Shown: positions 1-8,733 of the stretch, piece after piece | Numbering within the stretch: position 1 is the first letter of the stretch | How the letters are laid out: every line of letters begins with the position of its first letter | Source: an uncultured Oscillospiraceae bacterium | GTDB lineage: Bacteria > Bacillota > Clostridia > Oscillospirales > Acutalibacteraceae | Direction of reading: 5' to 3' | Length of the DNA: 18,425 nt | Assembly (NCBI GenBank): GCA_900548545.1 | Contig: URKX01000039.1 | Span: forward strand, 1 to 18,425 | Made by a program: the position numbers and the translations under genes | The notes under the pieces: model-generated | Told to the model about the DNA's origin: nothing | Databases searched by the model: none | What the model saw: the letters and a program-made list of their open reading frames with translations, nothing else

Positions 1-1057
1 CCGGGAGGACCTTCATCGTGTCGATCATCGGGATGAACGCGGTCAGGCACATTTTGAGCGTATCGACGGCGTCGAAAATGGCCTCCTTGTCCTCCTGCAT
101 ATCCTTGTTATAGGCCAGGGGCAGCCCCTTCATCATGGAGAGCAGGGCCATCAGGTCGCCAAAGACCCGCCCGCTCTTGCCACGGATCAACTCTGCCAAA
201 TCCGGGTTTTTCTTCTGGGGCATAATGCTGGAACCAGTGGAGAAGGCGTCGTCCAGCTCGATGAACTGGAACTCCCAAGAGCACCACAGCACCAGCTCTT
301 CGCAGAACCGGGACAGATGCACCATAATCAGGGAGGCGTCGAAGGCGATCTCCGCGCAGAAATCCCGGTCAGACACGCCGTCCAGGCTGTTCTGGCTGAT
401 CTGGGAAAAGCCCAGGAGCTTGGCGGTGATGGTCCGGTCTAAAGGATAGGTGGTACCAGCCAAGGCGCCGCTGCCCAGGGGCATCACGTCCATGCGCTTT
501 AAAGCGTCGTCCAGGCGGGAGATATCCCGCAGCACCATCTCCACATAGGCCATCAAGTGGTGCCCAAAGGTGATGGGCTGGGCACGCTGCATATGGGTGT
601 AGCCGGGCATCACCGTGGCACTGTACTGCTCTGCCTTTTGGCACAGGACCTTCACCAAGTCCTTCAGCTGCTGCTTGATCCCGGCGCAATCCTTCCGAAG
701 GGTCAGGCGCACATCCAGGGCCACCTGGTCGTTCCGGCTGCGGGCGGTGTGGAGCCGCTTCCCTGCGTCGCCGATGCGGGCGGTCAGTTCCCCTTCCACA
801 AAGGTGTGGATGTCCTCGGCATCCGGGTCAATGGCCAAAGCACCAGAGTCCAGATCTGCCAGGATGCCCTGCAAGCCCGCAATAATTTTCTCGCTCTCAC
901 CTTTGTCAATGATCCCGCACTCTCCCAGCATGGTAGCGTGGGCAATGCTGCCCTGGATATCCTCATGGTACATCCGGCTGTCGATGGAGATGCTGGAGTT
1001 AAAATCGTTTGTCTTGGGGTCGGCTTCCTTTTGGAAGCGGCCTTTCCACAGTTTCAT
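1..1057 (-). CDS. argH: Argininosuccinate lyase, 3' end cut by the window edge
   Basis: Cleaves argininosuccinate to arginine and fumarate, the last step of arginine synthesis, in the cytoplasm as a homotetramer (family knowledge). The reading frame opens with MKLWKGRFQKEADPKTNDFN, the usual ArgH N-terminus, continues through TARSRNDQVALD and PGYTHMQRAQP, and carries the fumarase/lyase superfamily signature GSSIMPQKKNPD at about residues 275-286. About 352 residues are visible; the family is usually near 460, so roughly the last 105 lie outside the window. The start is ATG at 1057, preceded by an AGGGGGG ribosome site about 8 bases upstream. It lies 109 bases downstream of argG on the same strand, which fits an argGH operon, but a stable hairpin sits between the two genes. 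No frameshift is visible. Confidence 0.96.
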   Translation of the reverse strand, partial: MKLWKGRFQKEADPKTNDFNSSISIDSRMYHEDIQGSIAHATMLGECGIIDKGESEKIIAGLQGILADLDSGALAIDPDAEDIHTFVEGELTARIGDAGKRLHTARSRNDQVALDVRLTLRKDCAGIKQQLKDLVKVLCQKAEQYSATVMPGYTHMQRAQPITFGHHLMAYVEMVLRDISRLDDALKRMDVMPLGSGALAGTTYPLDRTITAKLLGFSQISQNSLDGVSDRDFCAEIAFDASLIMVHLSRFCEELVLWCSWEFQFIELDDAFSTGSSIMPQKKNPDLAELIRGKSGRVFGDLMALLSMMKGLPLAYNKDMQEDKEAIFDAVDTLKMCLTAFIPMIDTMKVLP

Positions 1058-1092
1058 AGCGTGATCCCCCCTGGGTGGTTTTAGAACGGCAG

Positions 1093-1123
1093 AAGGGGAC
1101 TTTCCCCTTGGGAAAGTCCCCTT
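1093..1123 (-). terminator. Strong hairpin between argG and argH (attenuator or processing site)
   Basis: A perfect 13-bp inverted repeat (arm AAGGGGACTTTCC) surrounds a 5-base loop. On the minus strand it falls after the argG stop and before the argH ribosome site. The right arm ends in CTT and is followed by CTGCCG, so there is no real U-tract. It could be a weak or partial terminator, a 3' end stabiliser for argG mRNA, or a processing site. The hairpin is seen directly; its role is inferred. Confidence 0.55.
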
Positions 1124-1166
1124 TGCCCGAATGGGTCATTGTAAGCAGGCAAGCTACTCTGCTTTT

Positions 1167-2393
<1,227 letters not shown>

Positions 2394-2472
2394 GATGGGT
2401 CCCTTCCTTTTTGTATTTCAAAATTCAATGATTTACACTCGCTTGCCGCACCCTTTGCTTGCGACATTTGCT

Positions 2473-2500
2473 ATTATACACCCGTTTTTGAAAAAATCAA
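2473..2500 (-). promoter_or_regulatory. Sigma-A promoter of argG(H)
   Basis: Reading the minus strand, TTGATT (2500-2495) and TATAAT (2478-2473) are 16 bases apart, about 80 bases upstream of the argG start. The -10 box is a perfect consensus. The -35 and spacer form part of a box that recurs upstream of the first TM2 gene at 16756-16777. Confidence 0.75.
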
Positions 2501-2508
2501 CCCTGTTT

Positions 2509-2522
2509 TGTATATTTATTCA
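2509..2522 (-). promoter_or_regulatory. ArgR/AhrC operator (ARG box)
   Basis: On the minus strand the 14-mer TGAATAAATATACA matches the ARG-box consensus TGAATWWWWATTCA at all but one position. It ends 8 bases upstream of the argG -35 element. This is where an arginine-responsive ArgR-family hexamer would bind to repress arginine synthesis. The match is seen; binding is inferred. ArgR usually uses paired boxes, and I did not find a convincing second one. Confidence 0.6.
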
Positions 2523-2586
2523 TCTTTTTTGCAAATTGGCGAATTCAATCCTTTATTTTCAAAGGAAAACCAGCTAATTTCTCAAT

Positions 2587-2617
2587 AAAAAAGAAGCGCT
2601 CCGGCAAGAGCGCCTCT
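2587..2617 (-). terminator. Rho-independent terminator of the TVP38/DedA gene
   Basis: Minus strand: AGAGGCGCTC, a 6-base loop, then GAGCGCTTCT running into a run of six T. The 10-bp stem has one G-U pair. It lies 35 bases past the stop of the membrane protein gene and insulates argG from it. Confidence 0.85.
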
Positions 2618-2651
2618 TTCCCCCACTATTATATACAGTACATTTAGAATA

Positions 2652-3410
2652 TTATACATTTGGCTTACCGGCTTCTTCCCTTTCCCTGCCAGGCCCTTCT
2701 TCCCGTTCTTGGCGCAGGGCTTCTTTTTTCTGGTGGTGCTGGGTGATCTTCCGGTACACCAGCACGCCCGCCCCGCTGATCACCGCAGTGGCAACAAAAA
2801 CAATTACTGCAAACAGATATTCCTGGGAGCCCAAAGCATCCCCTCCCACGGTGGAGGTGATTACCGAAGGCAGCCGCGCCACGGTGGTGATGAAGATCCA
2901 AGTGGACAGCCGCATGGGTGTCAGCCCCACAACATAAGTCAACACATCTTTCGGTGTGCCGGGAATGAAGAACAAGAGAAACGCAATCAGGTTCAGGCGA
3001 TGGGTATTCTGTAAAAATTTCAGGGAGTGGATCTTCTCCTCGGAAACAAACAGGGTCACAAACCTCATCCCAAACTTTTTTACGATCAGGAAAATGAGGA
3101 TCCCACTGAGGCTGGTAGCCAGGACACACAGCAGCGTACCCTCTACCGCGCCAAAAGCATACCCCGCACCGATTTCCAAAGGCTCCCCCGGGATGATGGC
3201 CACAAACACCTGGAACATCATCATACCCAAAAAGGCAAGCCTGCCCCACACCCCATGGCTGTCCACCCACGCCCGGAACTGCTCCGGCTGGGACACGAAT
3301 TCCAGCATGGGCCTGCCCACAAACCAAAATATGGAAACCGCCATCGCAATAGCAAGGCCTAAACCGATCAGTGCAACCGCTTGTTTCCGCTTTTTTTCCC
3401 GCTTTTCCAT
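2652..3410 (-). CDS. TVP38/TMEM64 (DedA, VTT-domain) membrane protein
   Basis: A 252-residue polytopic inner-membrane protein of the DedA/VTT superfamily, whose members include lipid scramblases and flippases (established for some relatives; the substrate here is unknown). A basic start (MEKREKKRKQ) is followed by a first membrane helix at about residues 10-28. The VTT core carries IPGEPLEIGAGYAFG near residues 73-87 and FFIPGTPKDVLTYVVGL near 145-161, the two re-entrant-loop motifs of the family. The C-terminal tail is charged (EALRQEREEGPGREREE) and cytoplasmic. The frame stays open 19 codons further upstream, but ATG at 3410 has a GAGGAAGG ribosome site about 9 bases upstream, so this start is preferred. 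It appears to be a single gene with its own terminator. Confidence 0.88.
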   Translation of the reverse strand: MEKREKKRKQAVALIGLGLAIAMAVSIFWFVGRPMLEFVSQPEQFRAWVDSHGVWGRLAFLGMMMFQVFVAIIPGEPLEIGAGYAFGAVEGTLLCVLATSLSGILIFLIVKKFGMRFVTLFVSEEKIHSLKFLQNTHRLNLIAFLLFFIPGTPKDVLTYVVGLTPMRLSTWIFITTVARLPSVITSTVGGDALGSQEYLFAVIVFVATAVISGAGVLVYRKITQHHQKKEALRQEREEGPGREREEAGKPNV

Positions 3411-3484
3411 ATATCGAACCTTCCTCATTGGAGTTTTCAAGTTTTTAGTATAGAGGAATCCACTCAAAAAATCTTCAACAAATT

Positions 3485-3507
3485 CTGAACATTTCTGAAA
3501 TGTTCAG
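3485..3507. promoter_or_regulatory. Perfect 23-bp dyad between the divergent TVP38 and sigma genes
   Basis: CTGAACATTT, three central bases, then AAATGTTCAG: two exact 10-base arms. It lies in the 231-base divergent region between the TVP38/DedA start (3410) and the sigma gene (3642). No T-tract follows on either strand, so a protein-binding operator is more likely than a terminator. No known regulator is assigned. Confidence 0.45.
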
Positions 3508-3562
3508 GCATAAAAAAACCGCCGCGCGAAACGGCGCCGCCAACAGGCAGGCTTAAAAAAGT

Positions 3563-3588
3563 TTGAAACACTTCCCGGGCTGTAAGAT
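3563..3588 (+). promoter_or_regulatory. Possible (auto)regulatory promoter of the ECF sigma gene
   Basis: TTTGAAACA, resembling the AAC-containing -35 of ECF sigma promoters, is followed 14 bases later by TGTAAGAT, 50-60 bases before the start codon. The spacing is short for sigma-A and does not exactly match ECF rules, so this is a weak call. Autoregulation is common for such sigma factors but is not shown here. Confidence 0.3.
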
Positions 3589-3641
3589 TTTCCCTGAAAA
3601 GAGTAGAATGTAAGTGAAGAGGAAACAAGGAGGGAAGGAGT

Positions 3642-4199
3642 ATGGATGACCGGATCATTGTAGAGTTGTTTTGGCAGCGCTCTCCCCAGGCACTGGACGC
3701 ACTGGACACAACTTACGGCAGCACATTGCGGAAACTGGCGGAAAACCTTCTGGGCAGCCGCCAAGATGCCGAAGAGTGCGTCAACGACGCCTACCTGGGG
3801 CTGTGGGAGGGCATCCCTCCTGCGAAACCCAATCCCCTGCTGCCATACGCTTTAAAGGTGGTGCGCAACCTGTGCCTGAAGCGCTACCACTGGAACACCG
3901 CCAAAAAGCGCTTTTCCCCCTTCGACGTGGCCTACGCCGAGCTAGAAGGGTGCCTGGCCGGTTCCAGCGGGCCGGAAGAACACCAAGACCTTCAGGAACT
4001 GCGCGCGGCTCTGGAGAGCTTCCTGCGGGGGCTCTCCCAACGGGACAGGCAGTTGTTTTTGGGGCGCTATTGGTACGGCTGCGCCGTGAAGGAACTGGCC
4101 CTGCGCTTGGGGATGACAGAGAGCAATACATCGGTGCGGCTGTCCCGGCTGCGGGACAAGCTGCGGAAACACCTGCTGGAAAAGGGGGTTTTGGAATGA
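3642..4199 (+). CDS. ECF-type RNA polymerase sigma-70 factor
   Basis: A 185-residue sigma factor with only regions 2 and 4, which would direct RNA polymerase to a small stress or envelope regulon. Region 2 is at about residues 20-90 (LLGSRQDAEECVNDAYLGLW, then PLLPYALKVVRNLCLKRY). Region 4 is at about 118-180, with the helix-turn-helix CAVKELALRLGMTESNTSVR followed by LSRLRDKLRKHL. The start at ATG 3642 has an AAGGAGGGAAGGAG ribosome site. Its TGA stop overlaps the ATG of the next gene (ATGA), so the two are translationally coupled. The partner is a membrane protein of anti-sigma layout, which fits a sigma/anti-sigma module. The signal sensed is unknown. Confidence 0.9.
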   Translation: MDDRIIVELFWQRSPQALDALDTTYGSTLRKLAENLLGSRQDAEECVNDAYLGLWEGIPPAKPNPLLPYALKVVRNLCLKRYHWNTAKKRFSPFDVAYAELEGCLAGSSGPEEHQDLQELRAALESFLRGLSQRDRQLFLGRYWYGCAVKELALRLGMTESNTSVRLSRLRDKLRKHLLEKGVLE

Positions 4200-6289
4200 A
4201 CGCCAGAGATCTGCTCACCGCATTGAACGACATTGATCCCAAACTGCTGGAGGATACCCTCCCCTGGGGCGCCCCCGTGCAAAAATCCCGACGGCCTGTG
4301 TGGGCGGTAGCCGCAGCCATTGTACTCTGCGTGGGGCTGGTAGGCGGCGTGGTGCTTTCCCGGAATTACGTGCCCCAACTGGCCAATGACGCCACCGGCC
4401 CAACACAGGGTCTGACAGAGCTCCAATACGCCCAGGGCAACACAGAGGAGCTGGACCAGGCAAACCTACGGACGGACTTGACAGGACTGCCCACCTACAC
4501 CATGACTCCCGAGGAGCTTTCCAGCCTGTGGGCAGACGGGTACCTTGCCGGGGCAGACCAGTTTGCTTCCATTGTGGGAACCGTAACCACCAATGAAGAC
4601 GGAAGCCTGAACCGTGTGGAAGTGCGTGGCTACCTTTCCGAGGCGGAAACTTTTGTCATCACCCTGGCCCCAGGAGAGATCCCACCAGGGGAGGAAAGCT
4701 ACCGGCTGTCCTTTTTAGAGGAGCCCAACAACACGGTGGACGGCATCGGGATTTACGCTGCTTGGTATGACGAAGACCGTGAACTGTGCGGGAACCCAGT
4801 GGATTCCACCATCTACGATGTGGGGTTCCTGTTGGAGGGGGACCAGCCGGTGGGAGTGACCCTGCAAATGTATGTAGATTCGTGGGGCTTTTCGAGTGAA
4901 GAGCAGGCAAAGGACTTTGCCGCAGGGTTTATAAGCCAGTGCCTTTTTGGCGGAGTCAACTTGGAAGGGCTGGATACCGCCTCTCCAGAACCCCAGGGGA
5001 CCGGCCTGAAATTTGACGCGGACATGGACAGCGCCTATGAGGACCTGAGCGGCCTGCTGGCCGCGTACGCCACCCGGCACATCAACAACCAGCCCGATAC
5101 CGAAATCGTGGACATCACCCCTGAACAGCTGGCATCCATTTGGGGAACGCCCCTGCCTTGGGAAGCCTATGGGGAAGTCCAGGTGGAAGCCTACTCTATC
5201 CTCTCCCAGGAGGGGGAGCCTTTATTCACTGAGGTCACAGGCCGCTTGGCCACCGGGGAACAGGAGAGCGTGTATCTGTTTGATATCCAGCTGATCCCCC
5301 GGCAGCCCTCCCAGGAGTGGGACGACTTGGCCGCCGCCTATGCCCAACAAGCCAACAACCATGCAAACGGCCTGGATATCATTGCGGGCAGCTTTACCAG
5401 CACGGAATACAACGCCCCCCAGACAGGGCCGGCCATCACCTACTACCAGGCCCTGTTCTGCACCCAGGGGGACTCCCCCATGGCAGCAAACCTGACCGTC
5501 TTCGTGCATCCTTCTTCTTCCGGGGAATCCCCCATCTCCGGGGAGCAGGCCCAGCAGCTGGTGGGAACTTTGATAAAGCCCGCCTGGGACGGAACGCTGG
5601 ATACAAGTGTTTTGGGCGGGCAAGCCGTTTCTCAGGAACCGGCAGGGCACCCAGAAGTGGACTTGGCCTTTACCATCCGGGCCTCTTCGGACAAAATCTT
5701 CTCCAACGTTTGGAACACCTTTACCACCCTCTATTTAGAGCCCCAAAATTTGGAGGCCCACGGCGTCGAGCCGGACTACACCCTCACCGAAGAAGAGCTC
5801 GCTTCCCTGTGGGAGGATGCGCCGCCCTGGGAAAGCTTCCTCACGGAAAACGACACCGTGGAGGCCTACGGCTACTTCTCCGATGAAGGGGAGCTGATCA
5901 AAGTGTTTGTGGGAGGTTACCGGGATAACCCAGAAACCACCACGCAGGAAAAGTGTCAGCTCTTCAGTGTGGCCCTGTACAACAAAGACTTTACCGGCGA
6001 GTGGGGCCAGGATGTGGAAGCCGCCCTAGCCCTGGCCGACACCACTGTGAATGGGGTAGCCATTGCCACAGAGCAAACCGACAGCACGGTGAACTACCAG
6101 GACGGCGCCTCCATGGACTTCACCGACTTCGGCGCCCTGTTCCAGCCTGCGTCCGGCCCAACATTAGTGACTGTGGATGGTTTCGCTAACCCTTTGGGCT
6201 TTACAGAAGAAGAAGCCCAGGACTTTGTCAGCAAAACCGTGGGCGGCACCCTGTACAGCGGGGTATCCCTGGATGGCGTAAACCGGTGA
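4196..6289 (+). CDS. Single-pass membrane protein with three repeated extracellular modules, probable anti-sigma factor/sensor
   Basis: A 697-residue protein. Residues 1-33 are cytoplasmic (starting MNARDLLTALNDIDPKLLED), about 35-54 form one membrane helix (WAVAAAIVLCVGLVGGVVL), and everything after that is outside the cell. The short helical N-terminus next to an ECF sigma gene is typical of Firmicutes proteins that hold the sigma factor at the membrane. The zinc-binding HxxxCxxC motif of classical ZAS anti-sigma factors is absent. The outer part is acidic and holds three diverged copies of a 160-200-residue module. The start is ATG 4196, overlapping the sigma stop by 4 bases. The frame is open upstream to 3671, but that stretch is the sigma gene read in another frame. 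Neither ligand nor enzymatic motif is recognisable; the anti-sigma role is inferred from context. Confidence 0.72.
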   Translation: MNARDLLTALNDIDPKLLEDTLPWGAPVQKSRRPVWAVAAAIVLCVGLVGGVVLSRNYVPQLANDATGPTQGLTELQYAQGNTEELDQANLRTDLTGLPTYTMTPEELSSLWADGYLAGADQFASIVGTVTTNEDGSLNRVEVRGYLSEAETFVITLAPGEIPPGEESYRLSFLEEPNNTVDGIGIYAAWYDEDRELCGNPVDSTIYDVGFLLEGDQPVGVTLQMYVDSWGFSSEEQAKDFAAGFISQCLFGGVNLEGLDTASPEPQGTGLKFDADMDSAYEDLSGLLAAYATRHINNQPDTEIVDITPEQLASIWGTPLPWEAYGEVQVEAYSILSQEGEPLFTEVTGRLATGEQESVYLFDIQLIPRQPSQEWDDLAAAYAQQANNHANGLDIIAGSFTSTEYNAPQTGPAITYYQALFCTQGDSPMAANLTVFVHPSSSGESPISGEQAQQLVGTLIKPAWDGTLDTSVLGGQAVSQEPAGHPEVDLAFTIRASSDKIFSNVWNTFTTLYLEPQNLEAHGVEPDYTLTEEELASLWEDAPPWESFLTENDTVEAYGYFSDEGELIKVFVGGYRDNPETTTQEKCQLFSVALYNKDFTGEWGQDVEAALALADTTVNGVAIATEQTDSTVNYQDGASMDFTDFGALFQPASGPTLVTVDGFANPLGFTEEEAQDFVSKTVGGTLYSGVSLDGVNR
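4490..6286 (+). repeat. Three diverged protein-level repeats within the anti-sigma-like protein
   Basis: Each module starts with a T-x-E-(E/Q)-L-(A/S)-S-(L/I)-W helix: TPEELSSLW at residue ~104, TPEQLASIW at ~308 and TEEELASLW at ~530. It then runs through a strand pair (VEVRGYLSE / VEAYSILSQEGEPL / VEAYGYFSDEGEL) and an NxxxxGxxI strand (NTVDGIGIYA / NHANGLDIIA / TTVNGVAIAT). It ends with an xxEQAQxxV-type helix (SSEEQAKDFAAG / SGEQAQQLVGT / TEEEAQDFVSK) and a final GG(V/T)xL-type strand. The repeats are seen in the translated protein, not as DNA identity, so the triplication is old. Confidence 0.75.
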
Positions 6290-6302
6290 GCTATCCCCCA
6301 AG

Positions 6303-6344
6303 AAAAATCCCCCAACGGAGCTTGTCCGCTGGGGGATTTGTTTT
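6303..6344. terminator. Bidirectional terminator between the sigma/anti-sigma pair and hflX
   Basis: A 15-bp stem (arm AAATCCCCCAACGGA, one mismatch or G-U) with a 5-base loop. On the plus strand it is followed by TTTGTTTT, serving the sigma operon. On the minus strand it runs into TTTTTC, serving hflX. Its plus-strand T-tract overlaps the hflX stop codon. Confidence 0.88.
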
Positions 6345-7587
6345 ACTGCACTTCGTACTCTTTTACCAGGGCGTAGAGCCGCTCGTCCACCTGGGCGGAA
6401 ACCCGCAGGCCCTCGGGGACGTATTCCTCGCTGGTGACGGCGCCCTCCTCCCGCAGCTTGGCCGCCAGCCCTGTTTTCGCAAAGGGCAGCAGCAGCTCCA
6501 CTGGGAAGGTGCGCTCCGGCAGGTTTTCCTCAATGGCGGCCAGGAGGCCGTCGATGCCGTCACCGTTTAAGGCGCTGATTCGCACCGCCCCCGGCAAGCG
6601 GGGGGCAAACTCCGGGTTCTCTACAGCGTCCCACTTGTTGAGCACTGGGATGATCGGATGCCCGGCAGCGCCCAACTCATTTAACAGGGAGTTGGTCACC
6701 TCCAGGTGGTCCCGGGCTTCCGGGCTGGAGGCGTCGCACACATTCAGCAAGATATCCGCTGTGGCAGCCTGCTCCAAAGTGGATTTGAAAGCCTCCACCA
6801 AATGGTGGGGCAGCCGGCGAATCAGGCCCACGGTATCGATAAGCATCACCGTCTTGCCGCAAGGCAGCTTCAAGGCCCGGGCGGTGGGATCCAGAGTGGC
6901 AAACAGCTTGTCCTCCGCCAGCACCCCCGCCTGGGTCAGCTGGTTCATCAAGGTGCTTTTCCCTGCATTGGTGTAGCCTACCAGCGCAACGGTGACAGTG
7001 CCGTCCTTTTGACGCCGCCGCTGGATCACCCCTCGGGCAGCCTCCACGTCTTTCAGCTGTTCCTTTAAAGAGCTGATCCGCCGCCGGATATGCCGCCGGT
7101 CGGTTTCCAGCTTGGTTTCACCGGGGCCCCGGGTGCCGATGCCGCCGCCCAACCGGGACAGCGCCGTGCCCTGGCCAGAAAGCCTGGGCAGCAGGTACCG
7201 CAGCTGGGCAAGTTCCACTTGCAGCTTGCCCTCTTTGCTGCGGGCCCGCTGGGCGAAGATATCCAAGATCAGCGTGGTGCGGTCAATCACCCGTACACCA
7301 CAGGCCTTTTCCAAGTTGCGGATCTGGGTGGGGGACAGCTCCCGGTCAAACACCAACAGGTCAACGTCCTCCTGCCGACAGGACTCTGCCACCTGCTCCA
7401 CCATGCCAGAACCGATGCAGGTGGCCGTATCCGGGGCAGGGCGTTTCTGCACCACGGTGAGGGCGGGCTCCGCTCCGGCGGTGCGGCAAAGCTCTTCCAG
7501 CTCGTTTAAGGAGCTCTCCGCGTCGTACTCCCCGGTATCCACCGATACCAGCAGCGCGCGCTGGGGCTTGGTTTCATTTTCATACAT
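6343..7587 (-). CDS. hflX: GTPase HflX, ribosome-splitting factor
   Basis: A 414-residue GTPase that binds the 50S subunit and splits or rescues stalled ribosomes under stress (known for the family). The N-terminal HflX domain (about 10-110) ends in VIDRTTLILDIFAQRARSKEG. A glycine-rich linker LGGGIGTRGPGETKLETDRR (about 146-165) and a helical arm follow. The G domain has G1 GYTNAGKST (204-212), switch I FATLDPT (229-235), G3 DTVG (251-254) and G4 NKWD (317-320). All motifs are intact and the length is normal. ATG 7587 follows AGGAGG at 9 bases. It has its own promoter 35-60 bases upstream and is also downstream of the phage-like gene run with no clear terminator between them. Confidence 0.97.
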   Translation of the reverse strand: MYENETKPQRALLVSVDTGEYDAESSLNELEELCRTAGAEPALTVVQKRPAPDTATCIGSGMVEQVAESCRQEDVDLLVFDRELSPTQIRNLEKACGVRVIDRTTLILDIFAQRARSKEGKLQVELAQLRYLLPRLSGQGTALSRLGGGIGTRGPGETKLETDRRHIRRRISSLKEQLKDVEAARGVIQRRRQKDGTVTVALVGYTNAGKSTLMNQLTQAGVLAEDKLFATLDPTARALKLPCGKTVMLIDTVGLIRRLPHHLVEAFKSTLEQAATADILLNVCDASSPEARDHLEVTNSLLNELGAAGHPIIPVLNKWDAVENPEFAPRLPGAVRISALNGDGIDGLLAAIEENLPERTFPVELLLPFAKTGLAAKLREEGAVTSEEYVPEGLRVSAQVDERLYALVKEYEVQ

Positions 7588-7619
7588 GGTTCCGTCCTCC
7601 TGTTGCCTTTCTCAGCCCT

Positions 7620-7648
7620 ATGATAGTACAGAAATGCCCAGCCGTCAA
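7620..7648 (-). promoter_or_regulatory. Sigma-A promoter of hflX
   Basis: Minus strand: TTGACG (7648-7643), a 17-base spacer, and TATCAT (7625-7620), about 32 bases before the hflX ATG. The -35 begins only 6 bases past the stop of the last phage-like gene, so hflX can be expressed independently of that run. Confidence 0.75.
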
Positions 7649-7653
7649 ATCTT

Positions 7654-8142
7654 TTAGGCTTCCAGCACCGCTACATAAGTGACGCCGCTTCGGTTCAAGG
7701 CATGGTAAACGCTGGATTCCCCGGAGAAGGCTCCTTCCGCAAACCGAGCAGCCAAAGTGTCCGCAGCCACCGTGATGCCCCCCGTGCCAGATGCCGCTGC
7801 CTCTTCCCCGGCGACCCATGTTTCCATGTACACGTCCCAACCCCCGTCAGAACGGGGAGCCATGGGCGGCTTGCCCTGGGCCAGCACGGTGAGCTTCCGG
7901 GGCAAGAAGGGCAGGGTTACGCTCTGTGTGCCGCTGCCCGTGCCCGTGTAGGTCACCGATGCACTGCGCTGGGAGAGGTATTGCTTTTCCTCCGCCGTCA
8001 GGTGCAGGGCGCTGTCTTGGATATGGCCGCCCACCTGCTGATCCAGCTTTTGATTGTCCTGCAAAAAATCCGCCCACTGGGGGCAGTCGGTCTGTGCCCA
8101 TAAGGAAAGGCCCAAATGGGTAGTATGGTATGTCGCTGCCAT
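7654..8142 (-). CDS. Short phage tail-fibre-like protein
   Basis: A 162-residue protein, last in the phage run. The N-terminus (YHTTHLGLSLWAQTDCPQWA ... LDQQVGGHIQDSALHLTAEE) has the pattern seen at the start of many Firmicutes prophage tail fibres: a W-x2-T-D-x-P-x-W/M-A-D-F segment followed by an H-L-T-A-E-E-K hinge. After about residue 55 comes a beta-rich part with GTGSGTQSVTLPFLPRKLTV. It ends in VYHALNRSGVTYVAVLEA. It is far shorter than usual fibres (commonly 300-1000 residues), and no fibre-assembly chaperone follows. The ATG at 8142 directly adjoins the preceding stop (8143), and its AAGGAGG lies inside the end of that gene. Receptor binding is inferred from family and position only. 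Confidence 0.6.
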   Translation of the reverse strand: MAATYHTTHLGLSLWAQTDCPQWADFLQDNQKLDQQVGGHIQDSALHLTAEEKQYLSQRSASVTYTGTGSGTQSVTLPFLPRKLTVLAQGKPPMAPRSDGGWDVYMETWVAGEEAAASGTGGITVAADTLAARFAEGAFSGESSVYHALNRSGVTYVAVLEA

Positions 8143-8733
8143 TTACGATTCCTCCTTAAAGTCGTTTTCCAGATCCGCCCGGGAAATGCTCTCCAGCCGG
8201 GTCCACGAGAGGCCCAGGGCGTCCCACTCCGCAAAACTGCGGGGGTAGGCGTCCAAGGCCACCCAGGTCACCGATTCGTCCCACTCCCAGGACAGATGGG
8301 AGGGCAACAGCTGGCCCAATTCACGGGTGGCCTCTTCCTTGGTGATCCCCAACAGCCTGCCCAACACGATGGTAAGGCCTCCCTCCTCATTTTCCAAAAG
8401 CACCCCCCGCACGCCCGCTCCGGGCAGCAGCGCTTCCACCGCAGCGGGGGTAAAGCTGTCCTGGCGGGCAGCAAACCGCCGTAAAACCGTTTCCCGGCAG
8501 TCCTCCAAAGGGGCATCCGCCGGCTGGGGACGGAACAAGCTCTCCCACCGGGCCACCTGCTCCCGGCTGGCGGTGGCCACAAACAAGTCACCCAACAGCC
8601 GCGCAAATGCTGCTTCCAAAGGGGCAAAACCAGCCTCAAAGGCGTCCAGCTCCCAATCCACAGGGGTGGAGCCTGTCAAGTCGTACAGGCCAGTGCCCTC
8701 CAGCACTTGGCCCATGTGTTCCCGGGCGTTCAT
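8143..8733 (-). CDS. Phage tail protein, DUF2313/XkdU (gpI-like) type
   Basis: A 196-residue baseplate-periphery protein. In PBSX, Mu and P2-type phages a protein of this family follows gpJ and links the baseplate to the fibres. Features matching the family are the N-terminal helical part (FEAGFAPLEAAFARLLGDLF, about 32-51), an acidic LxRWE segment, the middle PLEDCRETVLRRFAAR, and the C-terminal DALGLSWTRLESISRADLE. Its ATG overlaps the baseplate J stop as ATGA (8730-8733), so translation is coupled. The assignment rests on position and sequence pattern; no catalytic motif is expected. Confidence 0.7.
   Translation of the reverse strand: MNAREHMGQVLEGTGLYDLTGSTPVDWELDAFEAGFAPLEAAFARLLGDLFVATASREQVARWESLFRPQPADAPLEDCRETVLRRFAARQDSFTPAAVEALLPGAGVRGVLLENEEGGLTIVLGRLLGITKEEATRELGQLLPSHLSWEWDESVTWVALDAYPRSFAEWDALGLSWTRLESISRADLENDFKEES

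Noticed and set aside
3511..3545. GC-rich stem candidate next to a run of A/T (CGCCG ... CGGCG with T7 on the minus strand)
   Set aside because: Only 5 bp pair cleanly and no minus-strand gene lies upstream for it to terminate.
3671..4195. In-frame upstream extension of the anti-sigma-like protein (175 codons)
   Set aside because: This stretch is the sigma factor gene read in another frame. The ATGA overlap at 4196 gives the natural start.
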